Shown here piece after piece: positions 11,521 to 22,055 of a stretch of DNA of 64,000 bases. The DNA lies in the NCBI RefSeq assembly GCF_027409185.1, contig NC_084462.1, positions 42,728,679 through 42,792,678 on the forward strand, written 5' to 3'. Position 1 is the first letter of the stretch. Every line of letters begins with the position of its first letter. Under the pieces are notes generated by a model. It was not told the DNA's origin. It saw only the letters and a list, made by a program, of their open reading frames with translations, and made no database searches. The position numbers were made by a program, and so were the translations under genes. Source of the stretch: Cynocephalus volans (taxonomy: Eukaryota > Chordata > Mammalia > Dermoptera > Cynocephalidae).

Positions 11521-12284
11521 TGGAGCTGATAAGCAGACCGAAGGAACATGGGGTGCTGAAGTACTTTCTTACACAACCATTGCTGGCTGGTGTCTGGAAG
11601 CCAGAACATAAGCTATGATCACTTGTCCTTGCCTGTATCTGACTGGAAATGGTGCAGGTGGAAGGAAATATACAGCAGAGTTAAGAATTGCTTGTCAGTT
11701 TAATAGCATTAATAATGAAGTAAAGTTGTATTGGGTTAATAGAGGTTAAGTGGAGTGGTCATTATAGATTTTCTTCTTTGCAGGCAGCAAACAGAACATT
11801 CTGAAAGGACCGATTATTATAACTTGCTTCTCAGTGTTCACTGTTTCTTAAAAGAGGCATTTCTAAAGGTTTAAAAGGTTATTACCTCTTTTTCCAGGGA
11901 CCCCTGTTTGAGGCATGAGCCCAGAAACTGCATCTTTAAAGAAGCCCTTACAGGGAACTCTGTCAGTTGTTCAAGGCTTGCTGCCAACAAACAATTGAGG
12001 TATTGACCAAGGGTTTCCAAGAAATTGCTGCAAATTATATGAAATGTTATACCTGTAACAAGCATTCAATGTATTAGCAACAGAAAAAAAAAGTAACGTG
12101 TGTAGGAACAAAGTTGCAATTTGTGAGAAAATGTTGAGTAAGGTAGATGGAGATGTATGTTAATTACTGTCATAAAGAATCACAGTTATGAAATCAGAAA
12201 GGAAGTTAGATGATCTGGCATTTTTGAACACATTTCTAAATATCAGTCTAGAATCAGTATGGATGAGCCTTTAACGTGATCTAG

Positions 12285-12400
12285 TAGAAAGAACCATTTA
12301 GAGACAAGGAGACTGAGATGCTGAACCCCTCCAGGTGGGACTCAGTGTAGAACTCAGACCTGATCCCACGCTCCTGATTCCTGATCTAGCACGGGCCCGA
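12285..12400 (-). repeat. MIR SINE fragment
   Basis: 'gagacaaggagactgagatg', then 'ggactcagtgtagaactcag' and 'cacgctcctgattcctgatc' follow the antisense MIR pattern of core followed by the 'gaactcagacctg' region. Diverged and short. Confidence 0.5.
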
Positions 12401-14101
12401 CTCTCGGGTGGGGTGTGTGCCCTTAGGAGTTTTCATGAAATAACTCTATAGTTTGGGGTTTCCCTTACAAATGTACCTGGTTATGGTTAACACCTTTCCT
12501 TTTTTTATGGTGAGAGAAAATGGTCAATGACTCCCTAACAGAGAAGGTTTCTAGTGAAGCAAAATCGAAAAACCTAGTATCATTAAAGTTCTTTCCTCAG
12601 TTTACTGTGGTGAAATGACTACAAAACCTAATCAACCTGTCTTTTCCCCACCTGTAAAAACAAGTTAAGGTGAGGGTGCATGTGGGGCAAGGTGCCACCC
12701 TGGCCTTGAGGAGTTTGCGAGGAGGAAGGGGATATATGTGTACATTGGGAACGGGTGTCACAGACCCTCCCTGTCTCCCCTGGATCCTTGCTGATACTGG
12801 CTCGTCAGGCTGGTCTTTGGACTCCCATACTGGGGTTACCAGCCCTGTCTAGCATTTGGGCCTCTGGCTGTCACTGAAGTCCTTGGTTCCAGGTATTTGC
12901 TTCTGGATGTGAAATCCCCACTTAGGATAGCTCTGTCTCCTGATCGAGGCCCCTCGCTGGGACACTTTTGGATCCCTTCCCCAGGAGAACTACCTTGGCT
13001 TTACCATCTAGCTGCTCCTAACAGCTGTGCTGGGGGAGCTCCCCCTCCAGCTCCCCAAGTTACATACCGAAAGTGGCCCCTGCCCCATGTTCTCAGGCTC
13101 TTCACACCCATGGCAGACTTCTATGGGACCTCAACTTCCCCCTTCTCCTTCCTACACTCCCATGGCCTGGCATTTTCCCACTTTTCCTAGGAGAACTTCC
13201 GTTATGTTTTATTCTCCTTCTCCTGGGGGCTCTAAGCCTTCAGGCTCAGACTTTATGGAGAAAAGTGCGTTCTCTCTACATTATTAAAGAAACACCACCA
13301 TTAAGCTTGCAGGCAGGTGAGGCTTGACCTAGGACTGAGGGACAACTAGGAACCAGGAAATTGACGAGGAAAAAATATTAGCATCCTCAAAATATTGTTC
13401 CTATCACATTAATGTACTTTTCATTGGATTTTAACTTAGAAGAGGAAATATAGACAAATCTAAAGCAGGTTAGAAAATACTGATATCATTGAGTGTGTCA
13501 CACAATAAAACATCTGTGTCTTGTCAGATTTGTGCTTTACATAAATCATTGTGAATTATGGTGCTGTTGCTGGATTTGGGGGCCTTGGTGACTCCTTGGC
13601 ATTTGTGGTTTATGGTCTTACTGGAAACCTCTTTCGATGGTTTTCAAGCCTGTAATTCATGCTTGTATGTTCTGTATTTTTCCCGAGACCACTGCTGGAA
13701 TCCTGTACTCCAGCATAATGAGTATTTTATTTTTAGATGTGGATCACCTCTTAGGGAGGGAGTCTGTGGGAAGGTGGGTAATGTACTATTTTTGACATAA
13801 ATCACAAGTGTCAAAGAAAGTGGTAATATCCAAAGAATAAACAAGAGTGACCACCATTCATTGCAGAAAAGGCGTCTGCATCTTCCGCAGCTTGGTATTT
13901 TAAGCCGTGTAATATTTCAGTCATTTGGTCATATTATCAATGAAGAAAGACTCGAGGATTACCCCAAGCGTGCCTACTTTCTGTCCCTAATTCCTGAGTT
14001 CATTTAATTAAATGAAGAGAATCTCTCAGACCCAGGGAAATAATTTGTTTTTCAAGAGTTTCATTAGAAAACCCCAATATATAAAACGAAGGAAAAAAAA
14101 T

Positions 14102-14128
14102 AAGAAAAGAAAAGAAAAGAAAAGAAAA
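14102..14128. repeat. (AAAAG)n microsatellite
   Basis: Five consecutive AAAAG units. The complementary array (TTTTC)n lies at 14455-14482, so the two form an inverted pair around a 326-bp spacer. Confidence 0.9.
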
Positions 14129-14454
14129 CCTCAACATTTGTTTTATGGGCAACTTCTCAGATTTTTGTTGCCTTCAGTTTTTGTAGAGGGAATGTAAAAA
14201 ATTTAAAACCCAGTGGAGAGAAGCCGGAACCCAAACCCTGTCTTCAGAAATCCACAGCACTTTCACAGACGGACTGTATCAAAATATTGATGAAGACTCA
14301 GGTTAGGGGTCCTGGCCGACTATCTGCCCACACGGAATGTAAATTAAAGTAGGGTCTGCCATCCAGAGCAGAAATGGTAGTAGCATCACCTACCACTTCT
14401 TCAGCATCCGTTAAATGATAGTACTGTGTGAGGAGCTTGGACATTAAATACGGC

Positions 14455-14482
14455 TTTTTTTCTTTTCTTTTCTTTTCTTTCT
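14455..14482. repeat. (TTTTC)n microsatellite
   Basis: Pyrimidine-only run with about five TTTTC units, just before the CpG island starts. It is the inverted partner of the AAAAG array at 14102-14128. Confidence 0.9.
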
Positions 14483-15002
14483 TATTTAGCTTAGAAACTA
14501 GTGACAGGGAACACGGGGACGGAATTCACGGTTCACTCTCCCAGCATGCACGTCCCAAAGGGCGGCGAGCTGTCGGTTCTATACGTGCTCGCCGCTGCCC
14601 GCAGAGCGGCGGGAACAAAGGTGCAGTGTGCGGCCGGACGACGCGGGCGAGGGCGCCGGCGGCCCGGCTGCAGGGAAGGGCGTGGCCGCGGGGTTTGGCT
14701 GAGGACAGTCTACGCCGGAGGGACGTGCGGTTCGTGGAGAGCTAGGGGCCAAGAAGCCCTTTCTGCAAAACTCGCTCGTAGGATTCACGACCGCGACGCC
14801 CTGGTGAGGACCGGAGCAGCCGCGGGCAAGGCGCCCTCAGAGGGGACGCCCTTGCGCGGGTGCTGGCGCCGCTGCCGCCGGACTCCGGGCACGGACCGGG
14901 GGGGGAGTGGCCGCGGCGCGGATAACGGGCTGCTCGGACCACCGCCCCTCGCCGACGCGGCCCCACGCCCCCTCCGCCCGGCCGCCCAGCCGCAGCGCGT
15001 GC

Positions 15003-15161
15003 GGGCGGGGCTCGCGGGAGGATTTTTTTTTTGGTCAAACTTTGGCCACGTGAACCGCCCCCCATTCACTTTTGCGCCAATCGCGCGGCGCGGACGGATC
15101 CCGAGAGGGACCACGCTCGCCGCCGCCGAGGCCGCTTCATAACGCGCTGTGCGTGACGTGA
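15003..15161 (+). promoter_or_regulatory. CHSY1: putative CHSY1 core/proximal promoter motifs
   Basis: No TATA box is apparent. Within 160 bp I see a GC box GGGCGGGG (15003-15010), a CACGTG E-box (15047-15052), a TTTTGCGCC segment near an E2F site (15070-15078) overlapping a CCAAT box (15077-15081), and a CRE-like TGACGTGA (15154-15161). Further GC boxes follow at 15236-15246 and 15452-15461. The cluster fits a transcription start near 15.1-15.2 kb, but the start itself cannot be read from sequence. Confidence 0.5.
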
Positions 15162-15176
15162 GGGGCTCCTGTTGCA

Positions 15177-15188
15177 ATGGCGAGCTAA
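15177..15188 (+). promoter_or_regulatory. minimal upstream ORF (Met-Ala-Ser-stop)
   Basis: ATG GCG AGC TAA, with G at -3 and G at +4, a strong Kozak context. If included in the mRNA it would engage scanning ribosomes and terminate at once, allowing re-initiation downstream. Confidence 0.4.
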
Positions 15189-15196
15189 GCCGGAGG

Positions 15197-15571
15197 ATGT
15201 GCAGCTGCAGCGGCGGCGCCGGCCACGAAGAGGACGGGGGCGGGCGCAGCGCGAGCCGAGCCGAGGCAGCTGGGGGACGCGAGCAGGGCGGGACGGGGGC
15301 CCGGACTCGGCTGCCACTGCCGTCGCCGTCGCGCTGGCCCCGCGCCCCCGCCTGCCAGCAGGAGGAGCCGCCGCCGCCGCCGCCTCGCGTCCGAGCCGCC
15401 GCCGGCGCGCGCCGGGCATGGTCCCCTCTTAAAGGCGCAGGCCGCGGCGGTGGGGGCGGGCGTGCGGAACAAAGCACCGGCGCGGGGCCTGCGTGCGGCT
15501 CGGGGGCCGCGATGGGCGCAGCGGGCCCGTGGCGGCCGCGGCGCTGCCCGGGCCGGGCCTCGCGGCGCTAG
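15197..15571 (+). promoter_or_regulatory. 124-codon upstream ORF in the CHSY1 leader
   Basis: Opens at ATG 15197 and closes with TAG at 15569-15571, 89 bp before the CHSY1 ATG and in a different frame from it (a second in-frame ATG is at 15512). The peptide is Gly/Arg/Ala-rich, as expected from composition, so it more likely affects translation than makes a protein. Another short uORF (15418-15432, four codons) lies inside it. Confidence 0.35.
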
Positions 15572-15660
15572 GGCGGGCTGGCCTCCGCGGGCGGGGGCGG
15601 CGAGCTGAGGGCGCACGGAGCCTGCGGCGGCGGGGGCCCGGCGGGCGGAGCAGCGCGGGC

Positions 15661-15989
15661 ATGGCCGCGCGCGGCCGGCGCGCCTGGCTCAGCGTGCTGC
15701 TCGGGCTCGTGCTGGGCTTCGTGCTGGCGTCGCGGCTCGTCCTGCCCCGCGCCTCCGAGCTGAAGCGAGCGGGCCCACGGCGCCGCGCCAGCCCCGAGGG
15801 CTGCCGGCCCGGGCAGGCGGCGGCGGCGGCGGCTGCTCTGGCCGGCGGGGCGCGCGGCGATGCGCGCGGGGCGCAGCTCTGGCCGCACGGCTCGGTCCCC
15901 GATGGCGGCCCGCAGGACAGGAACTTTCTCTTCGTGGGGGTCATGACCGCCCAGAAATACCTGCAGACCCGCGCGGTGGCCGCGTACAG
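15661..15989 (+). CDS. CHSY1: CHSY1 coding exon 1 (chondroitin sulfate synthase 1, N-terminus)
   Basis: Encodes residues 1-109 plus two bases of Arg110. CHSY1 is a Golgi type II membrane glycosyltransferase that elongates chondroitin by adding GlcA and GalNAc alternately, working with CHPF or its paralogues. The start is the ATG in GGGCATGGCC (G at -3, G at +4); the protein then begins MAARGRRAWLSVLL as in other mammals. Residues 1-7 are a basic cytosolic tail, about 8-28 a hydrophobic signal anchor, then a Pro/Arg/Ala-rich stem, with the conserved DRNFLFVGVMTAQKY segment at about 87-101 opening the GT31 domain. The exon ends AG|GTGAGC, a strong donor. A (GCG)n-coded run of seven alanines at 53-59 makes this exon three residues longer than human as I remember it. 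The frame is intact. Confidence 0.97.
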
Positions 15990-16164
15990 GTGAGCCCCTG
16001 CTCCCCGGGTACCGCCTCCTGTATCCAGCATCCCGGAGGGTAGCCCTGCCGGTTGCCAGTTTGCCAGACCCGAAACTCCCGGCTTCCTGTGGGATCGGGG
16101 TGCGCCTGGGGGGCGATGCCCGATGTTGTCAGCAGAGGTCAGAGGTGGGATGGAGAGCGCAACG

Positions 16165-16370
16165 CTCAAGAGCATGTGCTTTGCGGTCAGATGGACTAGG
16201 GTGGCCCCTCTGGGTGTGCCTGTCACCCTGACCTTCTGCAAAGCACTTCAGCTTTTCAAATCCAAGCCTACTCCTTTGTTAAAAAAGCCCAACTGGTCGT
16301 ATCTCTCTCACAAGGTTGTTGGAAAACAAGGCACAGTGCCTGTGATAGTGGTGGCAGCGGGATTATCCGA
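16165..16370 (+). repeat. MIR SINE fragment
   Basis: 'caagagcatgtgctttgcgg', 'gtcagatggactagggtgg', a spacer, then 'ctcacaaggttgttgga' and 'gcacagtgcctg' follow the MIR order (head, core, tail) in sense. It directly follows the CpG island. Confidence 0.6.
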
Positions 16371-18784
16371 TTCTCTAAAACGCGCAGTTTTGCCCTTATA
16401 AAACTAGAGCCAGTGTAAATTAATCTGGTTAGGGCCGTTCCATATAGCTTTAGATTTCACAGTTGGAGGCGTTCCTGTAAATGGAAGGAGGTGCCCACTG
16501 CACACTCAACTACGCCGGTCTGTTGAGAACCTTGGGGAAAAGCAGTTCCTGGCCCATGGTAGATGGCAGTGAAAGACTGCATTCCGGTGTTAATTAGCTC
16601 AGTTTAGTAGTGTATGCATGTTATCCAATAACTGGGCCCTAGCTGGCCAAATGAGTCATAAATGTGGCTGCAATCATGTTCAGAGTTAACAAAGGGATTA
16701 ATCAGAATAGTCTTTAGAAGGGAGATGATTTTGGAATGGCTGGCATGGTTAAAATCAGATTTATATTGGAGTGGATTTGAAGTAGGAAGAGAAGTGTAGA
16801 CTTAGTAAAGGGATTTGATGGAAACTTTAAATATGTGAAGTACAGAAAGCACTGTATGGATAAAGTTTGGGTTTCATCCAGCCACAGATCAAACAAGCGG
16901 GGAGTGGTTTTAGAGCATGAATGTTCTGGGAATAAACTTTTAGAGCAGTCAGCGCTGCACTAGGCTAAGCTAGTTACTGTTTCTTCTTAATTTATAATCA
17001 ATACCTTTATAGCTTCAGCTTTTAAGTCCAGCCCTGGTCTAAATTTTCAGGCATTAGATGTCGTGATGGGGAAAGCATATAGGAATCTTCCCTTCCTTTA
17101 AGGGAAGGAGTAAAGAATTGAGAAAGAAGGTGAATCAGCAGTTGAGCATGACTGCCTTCTGAATGGCTTGGTCCCATTCCTGCATGTTTCGTCTAGGATC
17201 TTAAGTTTAGAGCCCACGTTTTGCCAGGAAGGGTGCTGAGTGGCCAAAAAGCTTTGAATGCAGGTAATGTAAATACAGGCTAATGCAGCAATTTGAAAAC
17301 CAGCAGATTAGGTTTCTATCCCAGTTGTACCATGAGTTACCTGGGATTTTATACAAATCATATTTTTCGACCTGGGAAACATCTACATTAGAAATTGAGG
17401 ATGAACCATATCAATTGTTTGAAGTATGGTTTTGAAAGTAAATCCACATGACTGCAATTTGGTGACAGGTTATGTGAAATCGCAACTTTGGGGACAATTA
17501 CCAAAGTATTTTGTTCAAATAGTAGATTATGTGGCTTCTCAGCTCCCCCCTCCAGTACATTTTCATCTTATAAAATCAATGTATACAAATCAGTAGGGGT
17601 CATGTTACACCAGCAATACTCAAAAAATGTAATGCAAACTAGAACTAGTATTTTACACTTGGGGATGTTTTCTCAAAGCCCATGCTTGACCGTTTGCTTT
17701 TGGCTTTCTTTCCACATCTCCTACCTCATCTTTGTTTGATGTAAAAATTTATCTCATTGTTTATTTTCTTTCATGCAGTCAGGAAAAAGTAGAAACATAT
17801 TTTGTCCTCTAGCCTGGTTCTCTCTTCTTTGTGACACTTCTGTCTTTCTGAGAAAGGAGAACCCCTCCCAGGAAACACTACATCCCATCGTCACCACTGC
17901 AGCTTTCTTTTATCTCTCTGATTTCAAGAAGTCAAAGTACTTGAACCAAAGTACAAAGTACCCTGCCAGTTAGGGTCCTCTACCTGTCAGCCTGTCAAAT
18001 CTGCATTTAGACTGGCTGCAGGAGATGGCCCAAGATGATTTTAGCCTTAAGGAACTTTCAGGGAAGGCCTGAACTGGGATGGAGGTTTTTGGATGTAACT
18101 TATGATTACGGTTTTGCTGTGCTTTGCAGCCCAGGCCAGAAGTCCGCACTGAGCTCTTAAATTGGAAATTCCATGCACTATTCAGTGTAAAAGTAGGCTT
18201 GAATCTTCTAGCACAAGGTGGAACTCTAGTTTGGAACTGAGTATGCTGTTTTACATTTCCTCTAAAATGCAAATTCATTTTTTGTCTTAATTTAAAAAAA
18301 AAAAAAAAGAACTGTTGTTTGGCTTATGGATGAAGGAGATGCCAATACTTTTAGTAAGAAGGCACTGTGGTGTAGGATATTGAAAATGTCAGAATTTAGG
18401 TCTAGGGACTAGTAAACTAACAGCAGCTTCTTTCCAGCGAATGTCTGAGATCCAGAAAGAGGCTAAAAAGCATTTGATAAATCCAAGGAGATATGCTTTT
18501 CTGCACTGAAGTTACTGCACTTTAATGATAGAACAGCCTCATCATTATGTACTTTTACTTTCTTGACTTGCCACATGCTTAAAGTGGGGATAAGGGGCAG
18601 TGATAGCTGAAAGCAGACAAGAAACAGATTTTAAACAGCAGGCAAAACAAAACTCAAAGGTTAGATCAGAGACCAGCCAGGGCTAACTTCTTCTATATGC
18701 CCATAGCTATTCAGTTTATAGGATGGATCCTGATTTGTTAAAATATTCAGATGAATTTAGGATTCATCCCTTTGTAAAGCACAT

Positions 18785-19425
18785 ACATGCATGGCCTCTG
18801 GGTCCAGACTCTGAGTGTTGGGGACACAACAGTGCAGGTACTTATTCTCATGGAGCTTCTGTTCTAGTGGAACAGACAGACATTAAAAAGAGGATTTCAG
18901 TTAGGGATGGGTGCTAGGGAGAAAAGAGAACAGAGTAGGGACAGGGCATGGTGGTGTCCTCTCTCTGTTAGGTGGTGGTTGGAGAAGTCTTTGGAGAGAG
19001 TTGCATTTGGGCTGAGGTCTGATAATAAGGAACTAGTTTTGCGAGTATCACTGATGATACTTGCAAGACAAAGGGAAGAGCTGGTAAGTGTCAAGGTAAG
19101 AACCAGCTTGGAAAGGAATCCCAAGAAGGCCAATAAAAGAAGGGAGACGGGGGCCAGCCCCATGGCTCACTTGGGAGAGTGTGGCGCTGGTAGCGCCGAG
19201 GCCGCGGGTTCAGATCCTATATAGGGATGGCTGGCGCGCTCACTGGCTGAGCGTGGTGCGGACGACACTGAGCCAGGGGTTACAATCCCCTTAGGTCGAA
19301 AAAAAAAAAAAAAGAAGAAGAAGGAAGATGGGGCCTGATAGTATCCAGTCTTGTGGGAATTTATTCTAAGTGGATTAGAAAGCCAGTGGAGGGTTTAAGC
19401 AGGAAAGGGAGGTAGGTAGCTGGAG
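18785..19425 (-). repeat. L2 LINE fragment, antisense, split by a SINE
   Basis: 'gttggggacacaacagtgca', 'tattctcatggagcttctgt' and 'ctagtggaacagacagacat' match the reversed 3' end of L2. Beyond the SINE, 'taagtggattagaaagccag' and 'tggagggtttaagcagg' continue the same antisense L2. Heavily diverged. Confidence 0.6.
19151..19313 (+). mobile_element. dimeric tRNA-Ile SINE (CYN-like)
   Basis: Unit 1 GGGCCAGCCCCATGGCTCAC with GGGTTCAGATCC; unit 2 from about 19226 GGATGGCTGGCGCGCTCACT with GGGTTACAATCCCCTTAGG; then an A15 tail. An imperfect duplication around AGAAGGGAGACGGG / AGAAGGAAGATGGG flanks it. It sits inside an antisense L2. Confidence 0.88.
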
Positions 19426-19599
19426 TCTACAAATAAACATAAAATGATTTGTTTTGACTCATCTGCAAAGTATTTGTGTTCTAGGTAATGTCACTTTAAA
19501 ATGGCAACTGTTATTCCTGCAAAGTAACTTATAATGCTAACTAGTGACAGGTTGTGGGAGCCCCTGGATTCCTTGTGTCTTGAGTTACTAGCTGCAGTT

Positions 19600-20275
19600 T
19601 TTTTTTCATGTTTTTAATATTTTTCTTAGTTACGCTCTTTGATATATGGAAGTTAGATTTTCACGTAGTTCAATCTATCTTTCCCTTTCTTTCTTTTTTT
19701 TTTGGTCTTTTTCGTGATGGGCACTCAGCCAGGGAGTGCACCAGCCATTCCTATATAGGGTCCGAACCTGCGGCGGGAGCGTCGCTGCGTGACCAGCGCC
19801 ACACTCTCCCGAGTGCGCCACGGGCTGGGCCCTATATCTTTCCCTTTCTGATTTTATGTGACACTCCCCTTTCCAAGCTCAGAAAGTTATTGTCCTGGGG
19901 AAATTTTGAAAGGTAACATTTCTTTTTTAATTCTAGAAAGAGTAGAAATCATCTCAACCTCATTTTACCCCTAAATAGTGCATTGTCTCAGCACCATCTG
20001 TTGAGTAAGCTCTCATATCCCTACCAATTTGAAATGCCATCTTCATCATGCTCAGAATTCCTGGGTATGTTTTTTGACTTCCTATTTTGTTCCATTGATC
20101 TTTCTGTCTGTTCTTGTGCCAGTACCACCCATTGAAATGATTGGAGGTTGAATAATATTTTAATATCCGGTGGACAGGCTCCCCTTTGTTGTTCATCTGT
20201 TTCAAACATTTCTTGGCTACACTCACCTGTTCTTGCTGGGAGAGTTTTGATGTTATTTAGACTATTTTTTAAAAA
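19600..20275 (-). repeat. L1 LINE ORF2/3' fragment, antisense, split by a SINE
   Basis: 'ttgttccattgatctttctg', 'tcttgtgccagtaccaccca' and 'tcttggctacactcacctgt' match the reverse of L1 ORF2 3' sequence. The minus-strand SINE at 19691-19834 is inserted in the left part. Confidence 0.7.
19691..19834 (-). mobile_element. tRNA-Ile SINE with shortened second unit (CYN-like variant)
   Basis: Read on the minus strand it has a full first unit (GGGCCCAGCCCGTGGCGCAC ... GCAGGTTCGGACCCTATATA), then a second unit that breaks off soon after GCTGAGTGCCCATCACG and goes straight to an A-tail, lacking the second B-box. Target-site duplication TATCTTTCCCTTTCT at 19676-19690 and 19835-19849 is perfect, so this is how it inserted; the loss did not happen later. 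Confidence 0.85.
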
Positions 20276-21239
20276 ATCAATGTTTTGATAAAAAAAAGAA
20301 AATGAATACATATTTATTTTTACTCCTTTTTAATGCCCAGAACCCTGAGCTAATCCAAAACCTTTTATTTGGCTTGGTTCTTGTTTCCCCTGGGCTAAAG
20401 ATAGGAAATGGTTTTGTTCTTTCTTTACTTTCTCAGAAGAAAGAGGTAGATGGTTTTCCTCCTTTGCACCAGGAGTGATAAAGGGCACCATTAAAGATTA
20501 GCATCAGTCAGTAGGGAACTGTGGGAAGAAAGTTTGAGAAACACTAGCTTTAGATATAGGAATCTTATTTCAAGATGTTGTTATATCATTCAAGACCTCT
20601 TCCTAGTGCTTTAAATGAAGGCAGACTGTTCCTTTTACAAACCTTAATGAGCTCCTACCTTCTAAAACTTTGAGTTCATTTCCTTATTTTTTGAGCTAAG
20701 TAAACCATGTTTATCTTGAAACAGTTCAGAGCGATGCTTGCTTTCTTAGATGGAATTCAATCTGGCAAACATTTATATAGAAGGTTTCTGCATATAAAAC
20801 CCAAATAATCAACCCGTAAGTGAACTTTTGGAGCACGACCCATCTCAGGTTATGAGTTACCTGCAGAAGAAGACTACTAAAAAATGTGGTCCTGAAAATG
20901 AGTGTGGTTTTATGTGTTACAGTTTGAGATCTTGATGCCCTCAAACAATATTCCAGGGGTGCTCATGGTTGTCAGTAGACCGTTCTACGTGACTATGTTT
21001 TCCTTGTATTGGCAATTTCACTTTTTTCTGTCAATTAAGCTGCTAGTTATTGAAAGTAGGGTACTACTACTGGGCCCCCTTTCCTACAGAGTTCCTCGTC
21101 TAGGGAAGGAAACAAATGACAGTATTGGATGATAAGGACTCTTAAGGTAAAGAAGGAAGGGCCTTACACTTGTTGTATGAAGGGGGTCAGGAAAGGTCTC
21201 AACCACACTCCCACCCCTTTCCCCCTACTGATTCTTGAA

Positions 21240-21560
21240 GGCTCTTGAGTAGGAGTTTTTGAGGCAGAGACAGCAGCAGGTTTCCTAAAATGTGAAATAG
21301 CAGGAAGCAGTGAAGGAGTGATGAGAAGGACCCTGGGGCGGGGGTGTAGGCTGTGGGCAGCAGAGTGATAGGCAGGGACGCTGAAGGGCCAGGCTAGAGG
21401 GAAGGTCTGTGTGCCAGACTCAGGAATTTGGGTTTTGTGTCATCTGTGTCTAGAGCTGTTGGTGGTATTTTAGTAGGAGAGCAGCTTGATGTGATTTATG
21501 TTTCGGAAGATTAGTCCGGCAGCATTACTATTATTGAGAGTGGGCTGGAGTAGGACCCCA
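21240..21560 (-). repeat. L2 LINE fragment, antisense
   Basis: 'gggccaggctagagggaagg', 'ttgggttttgtgtcatctgt', 'agcagcttgatgtgattt' and 'ggaagattagtccggcagca' follow antisense L2 body wording, much eroded. Confidence 0.45.
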
Positions 21561-22055
21561 GCGCAAATTCGTCCGTGTTGGGGGGCACTTTGACAGTATT
21601 TATCAGGAACTTTAAAATTCATGTTTCCTGAAATCAAGTAATTCCTCTAGAAATTTTTCTAAAGGAATTTAAAGTTGTGCTAAGAGACGTATGTATGAAG
21701 TGGAAATTTCAGATGTCTTAGGTGTCCTGTATTAGGAGGTGTAGACCATAATTGATTTAACTGATTCATCCATACTGTGATCCACATCTCTAACCATTAA
21801 AAATGGTGTGGCTGAAATACTTTTATTGTAAAGAAGACAGGTTCAAAATATATTTAAGTGAGAATAGGTTATAAAATAGTATGCCCTCTATGAGGCCATT
21901 TTTGTTTAAAACCAAACAGTTATGTGTTTGTGTAGCATAAAAAAAGAAAGTGTTAGAAATATACACACCATGATGCTAAATGATTTTTTATGTTCTTAAT
22001 GGTCTTCTATATATTTTAGTTTATCTACAATGAGTAATTATTTTGTAATAAAACT
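21560..22055 (+). repeat. L1 LINE 3' UTR fragment, sense
   Basis: 'tttaaaattcatgtttcctg', 'ggaatttaaagttgtgctaa' and the end 'tctacaatgagtaattattt' followed by TGTAATAAAAC fit an old L1M 3' terminus. Confidence 0.6.

Larger units (their letters stand above)
253..14540. other. intergenic region upstream of CHSY1, no gene recognised
   Basis: I see no exon of a known gene here. All open frames are short and none resembles a protein I know. In human the next gene upstream of CHSY1 in the same orientation is SELENOS (established synteny, from memory), and no piece of its coding sequence is visible, so it should lie to the left. The stretch holds old mammalian repeats listed separately. Between them, about 830-2080, 2800-3490, 4050-5050, 5770-7340, 9630-10240 and 12400-14400 show nothing I can classify. 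The block at 3490-3840 looks like an old interspersed repeat of unknown family. Confidence 0.6.
15165..15660 (+). other. CHSY1: CHSY1 5' UTR (start approximate)
   Basis: GC-rich leader before the CHSY1 ATG, inferred from the promoter motifs upstream and the unspliced continuity to exon 1. It contains upstream ATGs at 15177, 15197, 15418 and 15512, none of which runs in frame into CHSY1. The left boundary is a guess, so the first uATGs may be outside some transcripts. Extreme GC content predicts stable secondary structure. Confidence 0.5.
14540..16140. promoter_or_regulatory. CHSY1: CpG island spanning the CHSY1 promoter and exon 1
   Basis: Composition changes sharply from AT-rich to very GC-rich with dense CpG near 14540 and fades in the first 150 bp of intron 1. 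Nothing else in the window looks like this. The island starts about 1.1 kb before the CHSY1 ATG, which is typical of a housekeeping-type promoter. Long open frames appear on both strands here because stop codons are rare at this composition. They are not evidence of genes. Confidence 0.9.

Noticed and set aside
253..14540. 3' exons of SELENOS, the expected upstream neighbour
   Set aside because: No matching coding sequence or selenocysteine context is visible. The gene probably lies beyond the left edge.
14501..15142. 213-codon + strand open frame in the CpG island, and overlapping long minus-strand frames (14785-15477, 15429-16241, 15185-15616)
   Set aside because: At this GC content stops are rare. 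The peptides are Arg/Ala/Pro/Gly-rich on every frame, overlap each other and the real exon, and match nothing known.
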